From Takakia lepidozioides (Eukaryota; Streptophyta; Takakiopsida; Takakiales; Takakiaceae), in contig CM060731.1 in NCBI GenBank assembly GCA_030704615.1, forward strand, positions 19,036,001 through 19,096,000: 60,000 bases of DNA. The letters are read 5' to 3'. The notes under the pieces are model-generated. The model saw only the letters and a program-made list of their open reading frames with translations, was not told the DNA's origin and searched no databases. Made by a program: the position numbers and the translations under genes. This document shows positions 33,940 to 44,728 of the stretch, piece after piece; the first letter of the stretch is position 1; each line of letters begins with the position of its first letter.

Positions 33940-34094
33940 CAGGATTGCGTTGCATGCTATGTGGGCATGCTCGTGGTGCTGCCACTATGCTGGTGTGTGA
34001 TCGATGCTCAAGAGGTTGGCACATGGGATGCTTAACACCACCTCTTGAGAGGGTTCCTAATGGAGATTGGTTATGTCCACACTGCTTGGGATAG
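33940..34094 (+). pseudogene. PHD finger at the integrase C-terminus
   Basis: Cys4-His-Cys3 pattern with spacing C-x2-C-x11-C-x2-C-x4-H-x2-C-x14-C-x2-C, including LVCDRCSRGWHMGC, then PPLERVPNGDWLCPHC. Ends with a TAG at 34092. PHD fingers read histone H3 tails, usually K4 methylation state. In this position, where chromoviruses have a chromodomain, it could steer integration. Linked to integrase through a one-base frameshift near 33890. Confidence 0.8.
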
Positions 34095-34354
34095 TGGCAG
34101 TGGATATGACTAATGGCAGCTTACAAGACATGGGAGGCCAAGCTCATAGGAGTCAATACCCAAGATCTCAGGCTCAAGTTCACAGGTTGCAAGACGACGA
34201 CTAACGATGGGGCAACTCTTGTACCCGACCTCTTGATCTATCGAGTTTGAGTGTAGTAGGGACAGTGGTGGAGGACTTGGTGAGGCTATGGCCACTATCA
34301 CATCTTGTGGCTACCTGGACTTAGAGGGACCTAAGCGCCAGCTAGGGGGGCGAT

Positions 34355-34665
34355 TGTGATGGACTAGTGGCAGCCTAGTGATGGACTAGTGGCTGCACTA
34401 GTGGTGGCTAGTGGCAGCCTAGTGATGGACTAGTGGCTGCACTAGTGGTGGCTAGTGGCAGACTAGTGGTGGACTAGTGGCTGCACTAGTGGTGGCTAGT
34501 GGCAGACTAGTGGTGGACTAGTGGCTGCACTAGTGGTGGCTAGTGGCAGCCTAGTGATGGACTAGTGGCTGCATTAGTGGCAGACTAGTGGTTGGACTAG
34601 TGGCTGCACTAGTGGTGGCTAGTGGCAGCCTAGTGATGGACTAGTGATAAACTAGTGTTTGGTGT
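34355..34665 (+). repeat. CTAGTGG tandem array in the LTR U3
   Basis: Repeats of ctagtggctgcactagtgg, with ACTAGT palindromes, in a ~45-65 bp higher-order period; absent or shorter in the second LTR copy. Confidence 0.85.
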
Positions 34666-35039
34666 GCACATGTGTTGTGTGATTTTGGACAGCGATGTAG
34701 TTGTGTAGCGATATGTATGCGCACGACAGCTGTCAAGTTATTTTACCACTAGTGTGAAGTTAGCTAGGAAATAGCTAGCTTTTATATATTGACATTTGGG
34801 ATTGACCCAAGTGTCAATCCAGGGGCCAATACATGTTTGGGCACCTGACGTTATTATCTTCACGGCAGATCGCGGTGGGCTCATCTTTCTCGAGTTGAGC
34901 CTCACCGCGTCTAGCTATGGCGCCGTAGTGTGGATTCCCCATGGCTACCCCTTGGCTCGACTTAATATATGAGTGATGTTTTCATGTGCAAGTATGTGAG
35001 TTTGAGAGAGCTTGTGTGCTATCATTCCTTTCCTTATCA
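34355..35039 (+). repeat. Gypsy 3' LTR
   Basis: Begins TGTGATGG after a purine-rich tract and ends CCTTATCA; the same end is seen in the minus-strand fragment at 44410. The first 300 bp are a CTAGTGG tandem array. A hairpin of GGGCTCATC and TTGAGCCTC-type arms lies at about 34877-34902. Length 685 bp. Confidence 0.75.
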
Positions 35040-35040
35040 T

Positions 35041-35175
35041 TGTGATGGACTAGTGGCTGCACTAGTGGTGGCTAGTGACAGCCTAGTGATGGACTAGTGA
35101 TAAACTAATGTTTGGTGTGCATATGTGTGATTTTGGACAGCGATGTAGTTGTGTAGCGATATGTATGCACACGAC
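35041..35175 (+). repeat. Second LTR start, truncated
   Basis: The sequence restarts TGTGATGGACTAG one base after the first LTR ends and follows it, lacking most of the array, up to cacacgac, where it is cut. Confidence 0.7.
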
Positions 35176-36154
35176 AAAACGTAGAATACTGCCAACCCCC
35201 GTCTGTACCCCTCTCTAAAGTTGTGCTTCAGTCGGTCGATGTCCCCTGGTAGTGCTTGCCTTACAACTGGAAGGCTAACTATGCAACACAAATGAACTTT
35301 GAGGTTCTCCGGATACACCACGGAGCCCAAAACGCGGCCTATGTTGCTATGAGTCTCTGCCAGCAACCTGTTTGCTATTATGTTCATGTCTCGTGCGCTC
35401 ATGAGCATACCCGCCACCAGTTTCTGACTTCTATCACCTCTCTCACTTCTCTCACCTCTCTCACCAGCCTGTCTGCTCTCCTGGAGGTTTTGCTCCTCCG
35501 CAAGCCCCACCAGGTTCTGATCTCCTGAGAAGTCGTCAAGTCGCACCACGTTGTCGTCCTCAGCTTCTGTCAGCTCAATGGGCCGCCCTTCTGCAGATCC
35601 GAGTCCGACATCTCCAGCGGCCTCCACCGCATCCGTGTTTTGTGAAACTGCCTGCAAACCCAATATCTCGGCTTCCAATCTCCCAAGTGGTTTTACAGGC
35701 AAAGCCATGGGCTCATTTTGCTTCCTTGGCTTCCGGACTCTAGGTAGGCTTTTCTGAGGCAATTTCTGAGGTGTTCTGTGAGGAGTCGCCTGCCTCGATG
35801 CACTTCCAGCTTGCGAGCGCAGCACCTGGGCAAGAGTATCCAAAGTTGACTGTGTTGGGTCGCCCCCCTGCGATCCCTCCCCAGCTCCCACGTCAAACAA
35901 ACAGGAAAAACATGGCACACTGCACGCAAAAAAAAAGGTGTAAAAGGAATAGTGCGTATGGAGGGCTTCACATCCGCGAAGCACGAATCTCTCACTGGTG
36001 GGTGATCCGAGTCTCCGGATAACGAGGTCTGCATTTTCTGCATGAGACGGAGCTTCAGTCGTGTCGTCGGCGGCTTCCCAAAATCCCGCGTCCTCCTTCT
36101 CTGCGCCGGAGTCGCCTGACCTTCCACAAACTCTATGTTATCACTATGCTGCAT
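35176..36154 (-). pseudogene. Unrecognised gene, perhaps N-terminal part of gene 2 in copy 3
   Basis: Starts at 36154 with a basic exon (QRRRTRDFGKPP, LKLRLMQKMQTS). A second open segment (about 35910-35176) reads STLDTLAQVLRSQAG, PRVRKPRKQNEP and ESRQAGERGERSERGDRS, then a hydrophobic-helical end (NIIANRLLAETHSNIGRVL, PGDIDRLKHNFREGYRRGL). A small intron or frameshift lies near 35900-35980. The end runs into LTR sequence, so the gene was cut by the retroelement. It diverges from the palindrome array at 36.5 kb exactly as gene 2 does in the complete element. No known domain seen. Confidence 0.45.
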
Positions 36155-36539
36155 AAGGAGACGAAACGCAGGAGAATGTCACCGCAGAAGGGCAAGGAGC
36201 GAGAGAGCGAAGCGGTGAAACATGCAACCACTGTGTACAAGCAGATGCGCAAGCAGCCACGTCTCCCCAAGCGTTGCCACCGTCCACCACTTTCCGCCGT
36301 ATGGGTGATGAAGAGATTGCGACCCCTGACACGTTCGGATGGATGAAGTCGCCTGGAACGCGACGCGTGCCTGTTCAAGCCACCAGTAGAAGACGCTTTA
36401 TCCGAATTGCGGCGCCGAAATACCGTTCCGTTCACCGGATGCTGTTCCCGGAGCAGCCGGCATTGAATGCACTATCCGCACATCATGAAACCCAACCGCC
36501 ATGAAATGAAACCGCCAACCGACATTCAACAGTCAAGTC

Positions 36540-37890
36540 GGCACTTTTCATCAGCGGACGGATGAATTTCGGTGCCAAAATTCATCCTATGCAAGTGCTT
36601 TCATATACAAACATATGAATTTCGGCGCCGAAATTCATCGCTTCCCCAGTCCTCATCCGTCATGAGCACACCTGTCAGTCGGATATCAGATCCGAAATTA
36701 ATTCCGGAACTGTGCAAAACGCTGCACTGGGGCACATTTCATCCATATTTCGGCGCCAAATTCATTAACAATATCTCCGTCCGCGCGCAAACGAGCTGAA
36801 ATCATCCATATTTCGGCGCCAAAATACATCCAGCCCAAACAGTAAACCAGCACCATGCCCACGCTTTCCTGCCATCAATGCCCCTCACGGTTGTTGTCCA
36901 GGCCTGTTGGACTTGCCATATCTGGACTGTTAAGTATAATTTCGGCGCCAAAATTATACTTTATTTGCGGCAACCTCCTATACGAAAAATGACCACTTAA
37001 TGGATACGGTCGGTTTCAAATGAAAACAACGGCTAAAATGCAATTAATTTTTCCCTAACCTGAGAAAATATCCCCTTACGTCATGGCCTTTTGAAAGACA
37101 TAAGGGGTTAAATGTGCCGATTTCGCCATTTAATGCAGAATATTCGTGTTTTTTCTGTCTGAATGGGTTATTTCATACGAATTTCGGAACCTTACATCAT
37201 CCAGGCAAGAAGTAAGTGTCGGGTTCGGATGAATTTCGGCGCCGAAATTCATCCGTCGCATGGAAAATATAATATTGGAGTTACTCTTTGCCGACAGTAG
37301 AGATGAATTTTGGCACTGAAATTCATCACTCACAAAGTAAATTAATATTCGAGGTAAGACTTTGGATGAATTTCGGCGCCGAAATTCAGCGCTCGCAAGG
37401 GAAAAAAATAATGGAGGGAGGACTTCGGATGAATTTCGGCGCTGAAATTCATTGGCAGGACAACAAAATACTTTGGAAAAAGTTGAAGAAGAATGAATTT
37501 CGGCGCCGAAATTCATCCACCGTCCTCCCTCCAATAATATTTTTTCCATGCGAACGATGAATTTCGGCGCTGAAATTCATCCCTACTGTCCATTCAAGGT
37601 TATTGTCATCCGAAATCCGTACACGTGGTGAATCATGACTCTGATGACGAACACATTCATCCGTATTTCGGCGCCGAAATTCACGTTTCCATGTGCAGAA
37701 ACAATTTCATGAAAAACATGTTCATCCAAATTTCGGCACCGAAATCCATCCGTTGGGTGCTTGCTCAGTTTCATGAGGTGAACTAATTCCGAATTCTGTC
37801 TCCGGAATTCATCCCGTGGCTTCCAAATCTGTTACATGACAGAGATGTTCATCCGGATTTCGATGCCGAAATTCATGAGAAGGCCTGATT
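36540..37890. repeat. Array of GGCGCC palindromes, second variant
   Basis: About sixteen palindromes with core TTTCGGCGCCGAAA flanked by GGATGAA and TTCATCC, for example the perfect 30 bp at 37226-37255. Decayed members read ttttggcactgaaa (near 37308). The array lies immediately upstream of transposase copy 3, as the 19.5-21.46 kb arrays lie upstream of copy 1. Confidence 0.85.
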
Positions 37891-38084
37891 TATTGTAGCC
37901 CAACTGGTGGTACATCACAATTCAGGCACCCAATTTCCGATGTGAATTTGTTGTGGTCGTCCGTATTTGTCACGTACGTTACACACCTTCATCCATACGT
38001 GCACTAATCACCTATCCTGCTGGATACAGAATCCTCCAGAAATTGGTTGTGGTATTATGTAGGACACACTCTTCTCATTGCAGG

Positions 38085-41000
38085 ACTTCGCTGCGGAGCC
38101 TACCGAGAGTTGTTTGTCTTCAACATGGACTCCCGTGTTTGGGTAAACGTGTACTTCCATCCTGATTCTCTGAAAGCTAAAATACCCTGCGACCAAGGAT
38201 TTGCGATTGACACTGAGCAGTACTTGTGTGTGAAGTTCGGGTTCCGCCCGGGTACGGTGTTTTTGGAAGAGGAGACGAAGGATGCTTATGGGAATTTTCT
38301 GGAAAGTGTCGTTATTCTGCATGCAGATTTCGGAAAGGGCAAAGAGTGGCGGCTCCCAGCTTCTGAATCCATCCGGTACAGTGCAATTGGTGAAATCGTG
38401 CCTAAAGAGTTCCCACGTTGGAACTTGGTTGATCCTCCTTCCACAAGAGGGTCTGGTGTGCAAGATGTGAAGTCAACCATGATGGATGTGGGCACCTCTT
38501 CACAAGCAGAGAAGCCCAAATATGTGAAAAGGGAAATCGAGGATTTGCCGCTCCATAGCTCTGTAGTGTGAAAAAGAAGGGGCGTGAATCCCCTTCTGTA
38601 TAATTCTAATTGTGCTCCCCTCCATTGATTGCGGAGCAAGAGGAAAGAAGCGTTCTTTCTAATCTGTCCAACTGTCGTCACTTGGCTGTGGGTTTCCCTC
38701 AGCTCCTCCGTGATCAGAGTTCAAGCAATCCTCATCCACGCCGCAGCGGAAGGGAAGACATGGATGGGGAGTCAATTTGTTGTTCACTCTTGGTTCTACC
38801 TTTTACACAACTTCCCCTATCAGCAGGTACAGCACCAGCTATGCTAGTGCGATGTATTCAGTGATGCAAATCAGCCCAGTGGCAGCGGTAAACACGATCC
38901 TTTATGTGAAGCCCACTTGAGCAGTGACAGGTCGGAAATCCCCTTTTTGTAGTGGTGACACAGATTTAGGAGGAGGCAGCTCAGATCTTCATGGTCTGCA
39001 GGGGCACTGGTTTCTTTCAGGTTCTCTTCATCTCATCTCCCCAAATTGGCCAACCCCCCCCCCAGCCCCTTAGAATTTACAGCTCTCTCCTTGCCCAAAT
39101 CCCATTTTTCACTCTCTCTCTCTTTCTTTTCCCTTTTTGTCTGTTTCACTATCTGGTTTATGTCCCCAGGTTCCCCACTATTTCACACAGCAGATCTGTC
39201 ATGTAATGTGAATGCACACGCTGCTAGGCATCCAGTGCGGCCAGCCTTGAAGTCATCCTCGGTCTCTCAAGACACAACCATCCCATCCATCAGTCTCCCT
39301 CTGTTTCTCTCTCTCTTGTCCTTTTTTTCAATGACCCATCGCTCAAACAACTCTCATCTCTTTTGTCAGACTTCAACCCAAATACCCCAACATCCCTCTT
39401 TTCCCTTCAACTGTGGAACGCAGTTGTTCAGATCCTGATCCCATAGTGAAATCACCTTATCCTTTCCATGTTTTTTTGCAACTCCAGCTAACTATCATTG
39501 ATCTCTCCAAACAAACAAGCCAGATCTACATTGGTTCCAGGTTATCACTACACACGGCAGCATGGTGTCCCAGGTTTATGACACTGAATCAAAATGCAAG
39601 ATGAAGACAAGTGACCATTCTGAATTCAGTGACAAACAGGCTCTCTCTTTCTCTCTCTCTTCACTTATTTCTCTCACTGTCATCACAACATCAGGTGCAT
39701 CCATCCTTTCCACGTTCTGGTCTGAAGTCCAGAGTCTCCATTCCCATTTCAAAAACTTTTTCTGTCACATGTCTCTACCTTTTCTCTTCCGCCAAGATGG
39801 CAGTCCTAAATCTACCAAAGCAATTTCTAAGTCCCTAGCAAAAGAAGCCTTTGTTCATCGACTTATCTGTTTTTATCCACTAGTGAAGCGGCGGGTCTGC
39901 CTGTCAAGGTGGCACCTTGCCATCGCCCCCCCGTCAGCAGCCACTTCAACCCTTTCTCTTTGTCTTGATTCCAGACCTTATGACGCCATGATGGCTCCCC
40001 TTCTTCACTTGGACCATCCTGTGGCCTGACAACCAGATTACACTATGCAATTCTTCCTCTCGAATTGGCCTGGTCCTATAACAAGGAGACACAAAGCAGC
40101 TAGAAGCTTAATGACAGAGAACCTGAGATACCATGCAGCCAGAACTCCCACATGCTTTAACCTCCCCCCCATTGATTGTGCCCAGACCCTCTTCCCTGTG
40201 CTTCAGCAGCTGGCCTTTTCCTTGCTTGCTCATCTGCCCATAACTATCATCTTCAAGGCACTGGCGGCAGTGGTGGTGGCGCCGCTTTCCTTAGATGCTT
40301 CTATCTCTTGGAATTGATCATCACTACGAGAGAGGTGGCACCGCTTCTTTCTACACAGAATACCAAGCAAAGGCCTCTTAATGCCGCTTCCTAAGCCAAG
40401 CAAGATCCCACCGCGCAGGTACAACCTCCTAACACAGGCTGCCCTGCCGACACCCCACTGCTTGCAACAGCCGCTACGAGCCATCTGTCATCTTCCTCTT
40501 CGTTTTTCTCAACCCGCGATCTTTTAGGTCAAGAACCAGTGATGAAAACGTTCATCGCATGGATGAAAATGTGTACCGTCATGACTTAGCCATTTTCTCC
40601 TGGCAAAGCATAAGTTCAGTGTGCTCATGAAATTACCTACATGAAGGGATACATCCTTTCTGCAGTTGGGATGACGGGCACTCCGTCATAGTGATGTAGG
40701 TCGTAATGGTAAACATATGTAATGTTCTGTCCCCTGCATTCACACTACAGCTCGTCGGTAGGTGCACTTTCCAGGGAAACAGTCCTCCACAACTTATCCA
40801 GTGATGATGAAGACTGTATGGTCCTTCCATCGTATGTTTCGAAGTCGTCTGTCAGTAGAAGTGTGCAGATGTTGGCAGACAATGAGCACACACCCTCGGA
40901 CTCAACTTCCGTCCGCTCAGAAATCGACGTATTGCGGAGGATGAAAACAGTGGGTTCTCACTCCAGTGACCTTCTTAGGCTTGATTACGACAAAATTCCA

Positions 41001-41125
41001 ATCCATTCTGTGGAAACTTTGCCTGAAGTTGTGGATGGGAATGCTATCTGTGAGTTCCCTCCAGTGCCGCTAGGCGCAAGCCCAGACGGCATACTGGCAG
41101 GAATGAACATGAAACATGGTGTGTC
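38085..41125 (+). pseudogene. Mutator-like transposase, copy 3, N-terminal part
   Basis: First part 38085-38570: YLCVKFGFRPGTVFLEEET, AYGNFLESVVILHADFGKGKEW, matching the N-terminus of copy 1. The second part starts near 40752 after an ACTACAG acceptor: NLSSDDEDCMVLPS, DLLRLDYDKIPIHSVETL, VVDGNAICEFPPVPL, matching NLSDSDEV and the following text of copy 1. Copy 1 has no intron there, so the intervening 2.2 kb is either a gained intron or an insertion. The gene ends at about 41125, where gypsy gag sequence begins; the catalytic region is missing. Confidence 0.7.
38575..40750. other. 2.2-kb intervening sequence in transposase copy 3
   Basis: Pyrimidine-rich with CTCTCT runs (39110-39130, 39640-39665). 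No convincing coding region, terminal repeat or known motif could be identified. Confidence 0.4.
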
Positions 41126-41155
41126 ACCAAAACTTCATCGCCACCTTCACCTCCT

Positions 41156-42403
41156 GTGTCTTCTACGGAAGGTTCTGATTCGGATTGTGAATCAGGAGGA
41201 CTCACACCGGCGGTGCAAGTTGTTTCCTTGCCATTGTTGTGGGACACAATGGAGGAGATGTATAGAGCCACCAAGGGGCCACGTAGGTACTCTAGGGCGG
41301 TGGGCACCATTGAGTTGGATGATTTCATTCAAGAGTTTGATAGTTGGTGTGACTTGCAGCAAATGCGCAATCCACAACTGTTTACGCCTTTCATGGCATG
41401 GAAGGGGCTATTTCAGCACCTTGAGGGGCCGCCCATGGATGATTACCATGAGTTTAGGCGGGGGCACAATGTTGAGATCGAGGAGTGGAGGATATACTGG
41501 TCACCCGACTATGTCTCTATCACTAGAGGCACAAGGGCAGCAGCCACACCGGCAGCTGCACCAGCAGCAGCAGCTACAATAGCAGCTTCCACGAGCAGTA
41601 TTGGGACTAGTGGTACAGCAACTACGACGTCCACCCAAGCTACTGTTGCACCAGAACCAGTGTCGGTGCCTGCCTTCAACCCTGTTGTGGAGTTCTTCGA
41701 AGAGTTGAGAAGGAACTACCAAGGGGTGAGGACAGAGAAGTTGAGGAGCTTGCAAGAGTCCCAACGGAAGCCTACTGAGAGCTTGAGGGAGGCTTTCACT
41801 CGCATGAGGCGCTTGATTAATGTAACCCAAGGAGTTACGGAGGCTCAGGCAGTCCAATTCTGGTATGGGATATTGGACAAGGAGCTGAGGAGAAGGGTGC
41901 GGGATGCAACTCTCCTACAAGTGGCCCAACCCACCTTAGCAAATGTGTTTTTGCTGGCAGAGCGGATAAAGCTCAACATGGTGGAGGAGCGAGTGGTCAT
42001 GGTGGGATTTGCTAAGGAGGCACCACGGGGTAGTGGTGCTCCTAGCCAGCCACTACCTCAATGTGCTCAAGGCAACAAGGGAGCTCAGGTGAAGCCCAGG
42101 GAAGGACAGAGAGGACCTCAGATGCAGGGGTCTCTCCCTTCATTTGCAAGCCAACAACGGGCGGATGTGGTGTGCTGGACATGTGGAGGACCCCATATCA
42201 AGAAGGATTGCCCAGAGGGAGGCAATGGTGTGGCACTGGCACAGCCTACACAATTGGAGTATGGGCATTGTGGCAAGTACGGGCATGGAGAAGCCCAGTG
42301 CTATGGTTACCACACACCTCGTCTTGTATACCCGCTAGTATCACTAGTGCTCGTACCGGCACTTTCCCTAGCAACTAGTGGCACCTCCATGTTGACAAAC
42401 TGA
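41156..42403 (+). CDS. Ty3/gypsy gag polyprotein
   Basis: A 415-codon frame without breaks. The N-terminus is acidic. The capsid-like region spans about residues 160-285 (VVEFFEELRRNYQG, SLREAFTRMRRLINV, VQFWYGILDKELRRRVRD, LLAERIKLNM). Two zinc knuckles follow: CWTCGGPHIKKDC (C-x2-C-x3-H-x4-C) and HCGKYGHGEAQC. An Ala/Thr-rich linker precedes the capsid. Gag packages the element RNA in cytoplasmic particles. The ACTAGTGG-like end matches the style of the 29.4-34.4 kb element, so it is likely the same family, but pol does not follow. It begins where transposase copy 3 is cut. Confidence 0.8.
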   Translation: MSSTEGSDSDCESGGLTPAVQVVSLPLLWDTMEEMYRATKGPRRYSRAVGTIELDDFIQEFDSWCDLQQMRNPQLFTPFMAWKGLFQHLEGPPMDDYHEFRRGHNVEIEEWRIYWSPDYVSITRGTRAAATPAAAPAAAATIAASTSSIGTSGTATTTSTQATVAPEPVSVPAFNPVVEFFEELRRNYQGVRTEKLRSLQESQRKPTESLREAFTRMRRLINVTQGVTEAQAVQFWYGILDKELRRRVRDATLLQVAQPTLANVFLLAERIKLNMVEERVVMVGFAKEAPRGSGAPSQPLPQCAQGNKGAQVKPREGQRGPQMQGSLPSFASQQRADVVCWTCGGPHIKKDCPEGGNGVALAQPTQLEYGHCGKYGHGEAQCYGYHTPRLVYPLVSLVLVPALSLATSGTSMLTN

Positions 42404-44409
42404 CACTCAACCGGTCACGAACCTGTCTCTAACCCCCTCTCCACAAGGTAACCGGGTAGAGAACCTGATGCGGCTTATGGTTTGGAATACTAGGTTCCTA
42501 ACATAGCCTGCACCTGCACCTGCATCCACCGCAGGCACTCCTATGGTTGGCACAGGAGAAACAAAGATGGTCTGACCGGTCATCACCCCAGCCTCACCAC
42601 AGGAGAAACAAAGATGGTCTGACCGGTCATCACCCCAGCCTCACCATCGACAACATGCTCTAGGGTGGGATCGGCGATCAAGCCCGAGACCACCACCTAT
42701 AAAATCAAGCGCCCACACAAAACTAGCATGGCGCACAATAGCATGCAGGTGTGGAGGGGATCCAAACACAAGAATGAAAACAACAACTCCCCCATACCAA
42801 AAACAACTCCACAGTGTCGCTCCTGCAACCCAGCCCAAACCCGGACTGACTCTTGCCTCCACCTACGGAAAGGTCTCGGCCTACAGAGAAGGTGGAAAGC
42901 TACGAGGAAGGGAAACTAAAGCAATGCCTATCCCCAGCACGCTCTCATCCCAACACCCTCTTTTTTCCTCTCTTCTCTCACTTGCATGACCAGGAGAGCA
43001 TCCTGTAGACACTCCTCAAACTGCCCTCCACGAGCTCATGAAACTTGGCCTCCAAGGCCCCATGCAAGCCTCCACAGGGTCCGCCAGTGCCTCCTTACGT
43101 CCACCAGCCATTCCTCCGAATGGAACCACCTCAGGAAACCACGCCATTCACTGGAGGTTAAAAAATGGAGCAAATAGAGGTACATATAGGCCCCAACAAC
43201 ATTCTGTCCAAAGGAATTACCTGCAGGCTGGTCTCCCCCATAGTTAAGAATTGGGCTGAAAACCAGAAAAGATTACTTGCAAGGGAGTAATCCCCTTTGT
43301 TAAAACGCAACAGGGAGGCAATTCCAACTTTTCTGCCGGATCAGCTAGCTCAAAACCATTGTTCTTCAGAGCCCAGCCTCCCACCGTGCCCACCCGTTGT
43401 GTCCGCACCACGACTTCCAACGGTCACGGTCAACGGTCATGACTTGGACTCGTGGTATCTCGTGATACCACCCCAACGGCCCATCACAGCCACTATTCTC
43501 TGTTCCCTGGAACTCCCAACGAGTTCCCATGCATTCCCGAGGCGTTCCCGAGGCGTTCTCGAGCTGGGGTTTGCTCCTGCACCTACTGCTATGCTCTCTT
43601 GGGCTCTCACGACCCACCAGAGGCACCCTCAACTCAACAAGCAAGCTATATGCTGCCCAACAAGCTCCATTTCTTCATGAAGCTCACAAAAACGAATCTG
43701 AAATACACACCTTTACAAACTTGGTGCACCTGCAGTTCTACTGCACATTCCCTGGCTCTAGGATGCCTTGTTGCTGCCCTTCCAGCCCCCCGCTCTTGCC
43801 ACTCCAAGAGCCCTTACACTGCTGAGTTTCAGATTGAAACTCCAACTCAGCACATGTTTCACAAGTGCACTGACTTGCACACAAGAGAGACCTGCCCCCT
43901 CTCTTCACTCATACCTCTTCATGAGTTTGGAGCTGAAGCTCCCAACAGGCTGCGATGCATCCCCTCGCAGCTCCACCATTTGGCTGCTCCTCATCTACCC
44001 GCAACAACTAGTTTCGGGCAGATACCTGGAGCTGATCATATCATCTCCAACCTGCAGCATGCTAACTTCCCATGCACAGCCCACATTCCTGCAGCTTCTT
44101 AACTCGGCCTGCAGCTGAAGAAGATGACCACCAGTTCGTCCACTCGTGGCCAGCATCTCCTCTGCTTTACATCAGAAGCCCAAACTTGGTTGTCATAGCG
44201 TTGAGCTATGCAACGCCGCTCTTCAACAGAGGCTACCCGCCTCTCTATCCATTGCAAACTTGCAACCTGTTCGCCTTGCACTCTATCTGCTTTGGATAGG
44301 TTCACGCACGGATCCCTGCACTCGAGGCTGAACCGCTTCTCATGAAAACACAAGTGCTACAAAACAACTCGAACCTGGCACTCACAGACTCGAGCTGATC
44401 TTTCTCGAG
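42404..44409. other. 2-kb stretch without a supported gene
   Basis: A 60-bp direct repeat (about 42545-42650, gttggcacaggagaaacaaa phrase doubled) is visible. On the minus strand 44353-44099 a short frame contains QWIERRVASVEERRCIAQ, possibly a gag-like coiled coil downstream of the inverted LTR. I could not support any other gene. Confidence 0.4.
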
Positions 44410-44727
44410 TGATAAGGAAATGAATGATACAAGCACACAAGCTCTCTCAAACTCACATACTTGCACATGAAAACATCACTCATATATTAAGGCGAACCAA
44501 GTGCACCCCACGCCATGGGGAATCCACACTACGGCGCCATAGCTAGACGCGGTGAGGCTCAACTCGAGAAAGATGAGCCCACCGCGATCTGCCGTGAAGA
44601 TAACAATGCCAAGTGCCCAAACATGTATTGGCCCCTGGATTGACACTTGGGTCAATCCCAAATATCAATATATAAAAGCTAGCTATTTCCTAGCTAACTT
44701 CACACTAGTGGTAAAATAACTTGACTT
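44410..44727 (-). repeat. Gypsy LTR fragment, inverted
   Basis: Reverse complement of 34734-35039 with few differences, including the same ..CCTTATCA end at 44410. Truncated in U3 at 44727, where the methyltransferase-like gene fragment begins. Confidence 0.85.
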
Positions 44728-44728
44728 C

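Larger units (their letters stand above)
29400..34354 (+). mobile_element. Ty3/gypsy element internal region with DNMT3-like and PHD domains
   Basis: Plus-strand order: gag tail, protease, cytosine methyltransferase, RNase H stub, integrase, PHD finger, purine-rich tract (gctaggggggcg, 34341-34352) and 3' LTR. Reverse transcriptase is missing between 32178 and 32380, evidently by deletion. A gag of the same plus orientation lies at 41.2-42.4 kb. The 5' LTR is not seen; the left end abuts transposase copy 2 at 29345. Confidence 0.8.

Noticed and set aside
39611-40029. Plus-strand frame of 155 codons in the intervening sequence of transposase copy 3
   Set aside because: Pyrimidine-rich translation (Ser/Leu/Phe) without a domain or conserved start.
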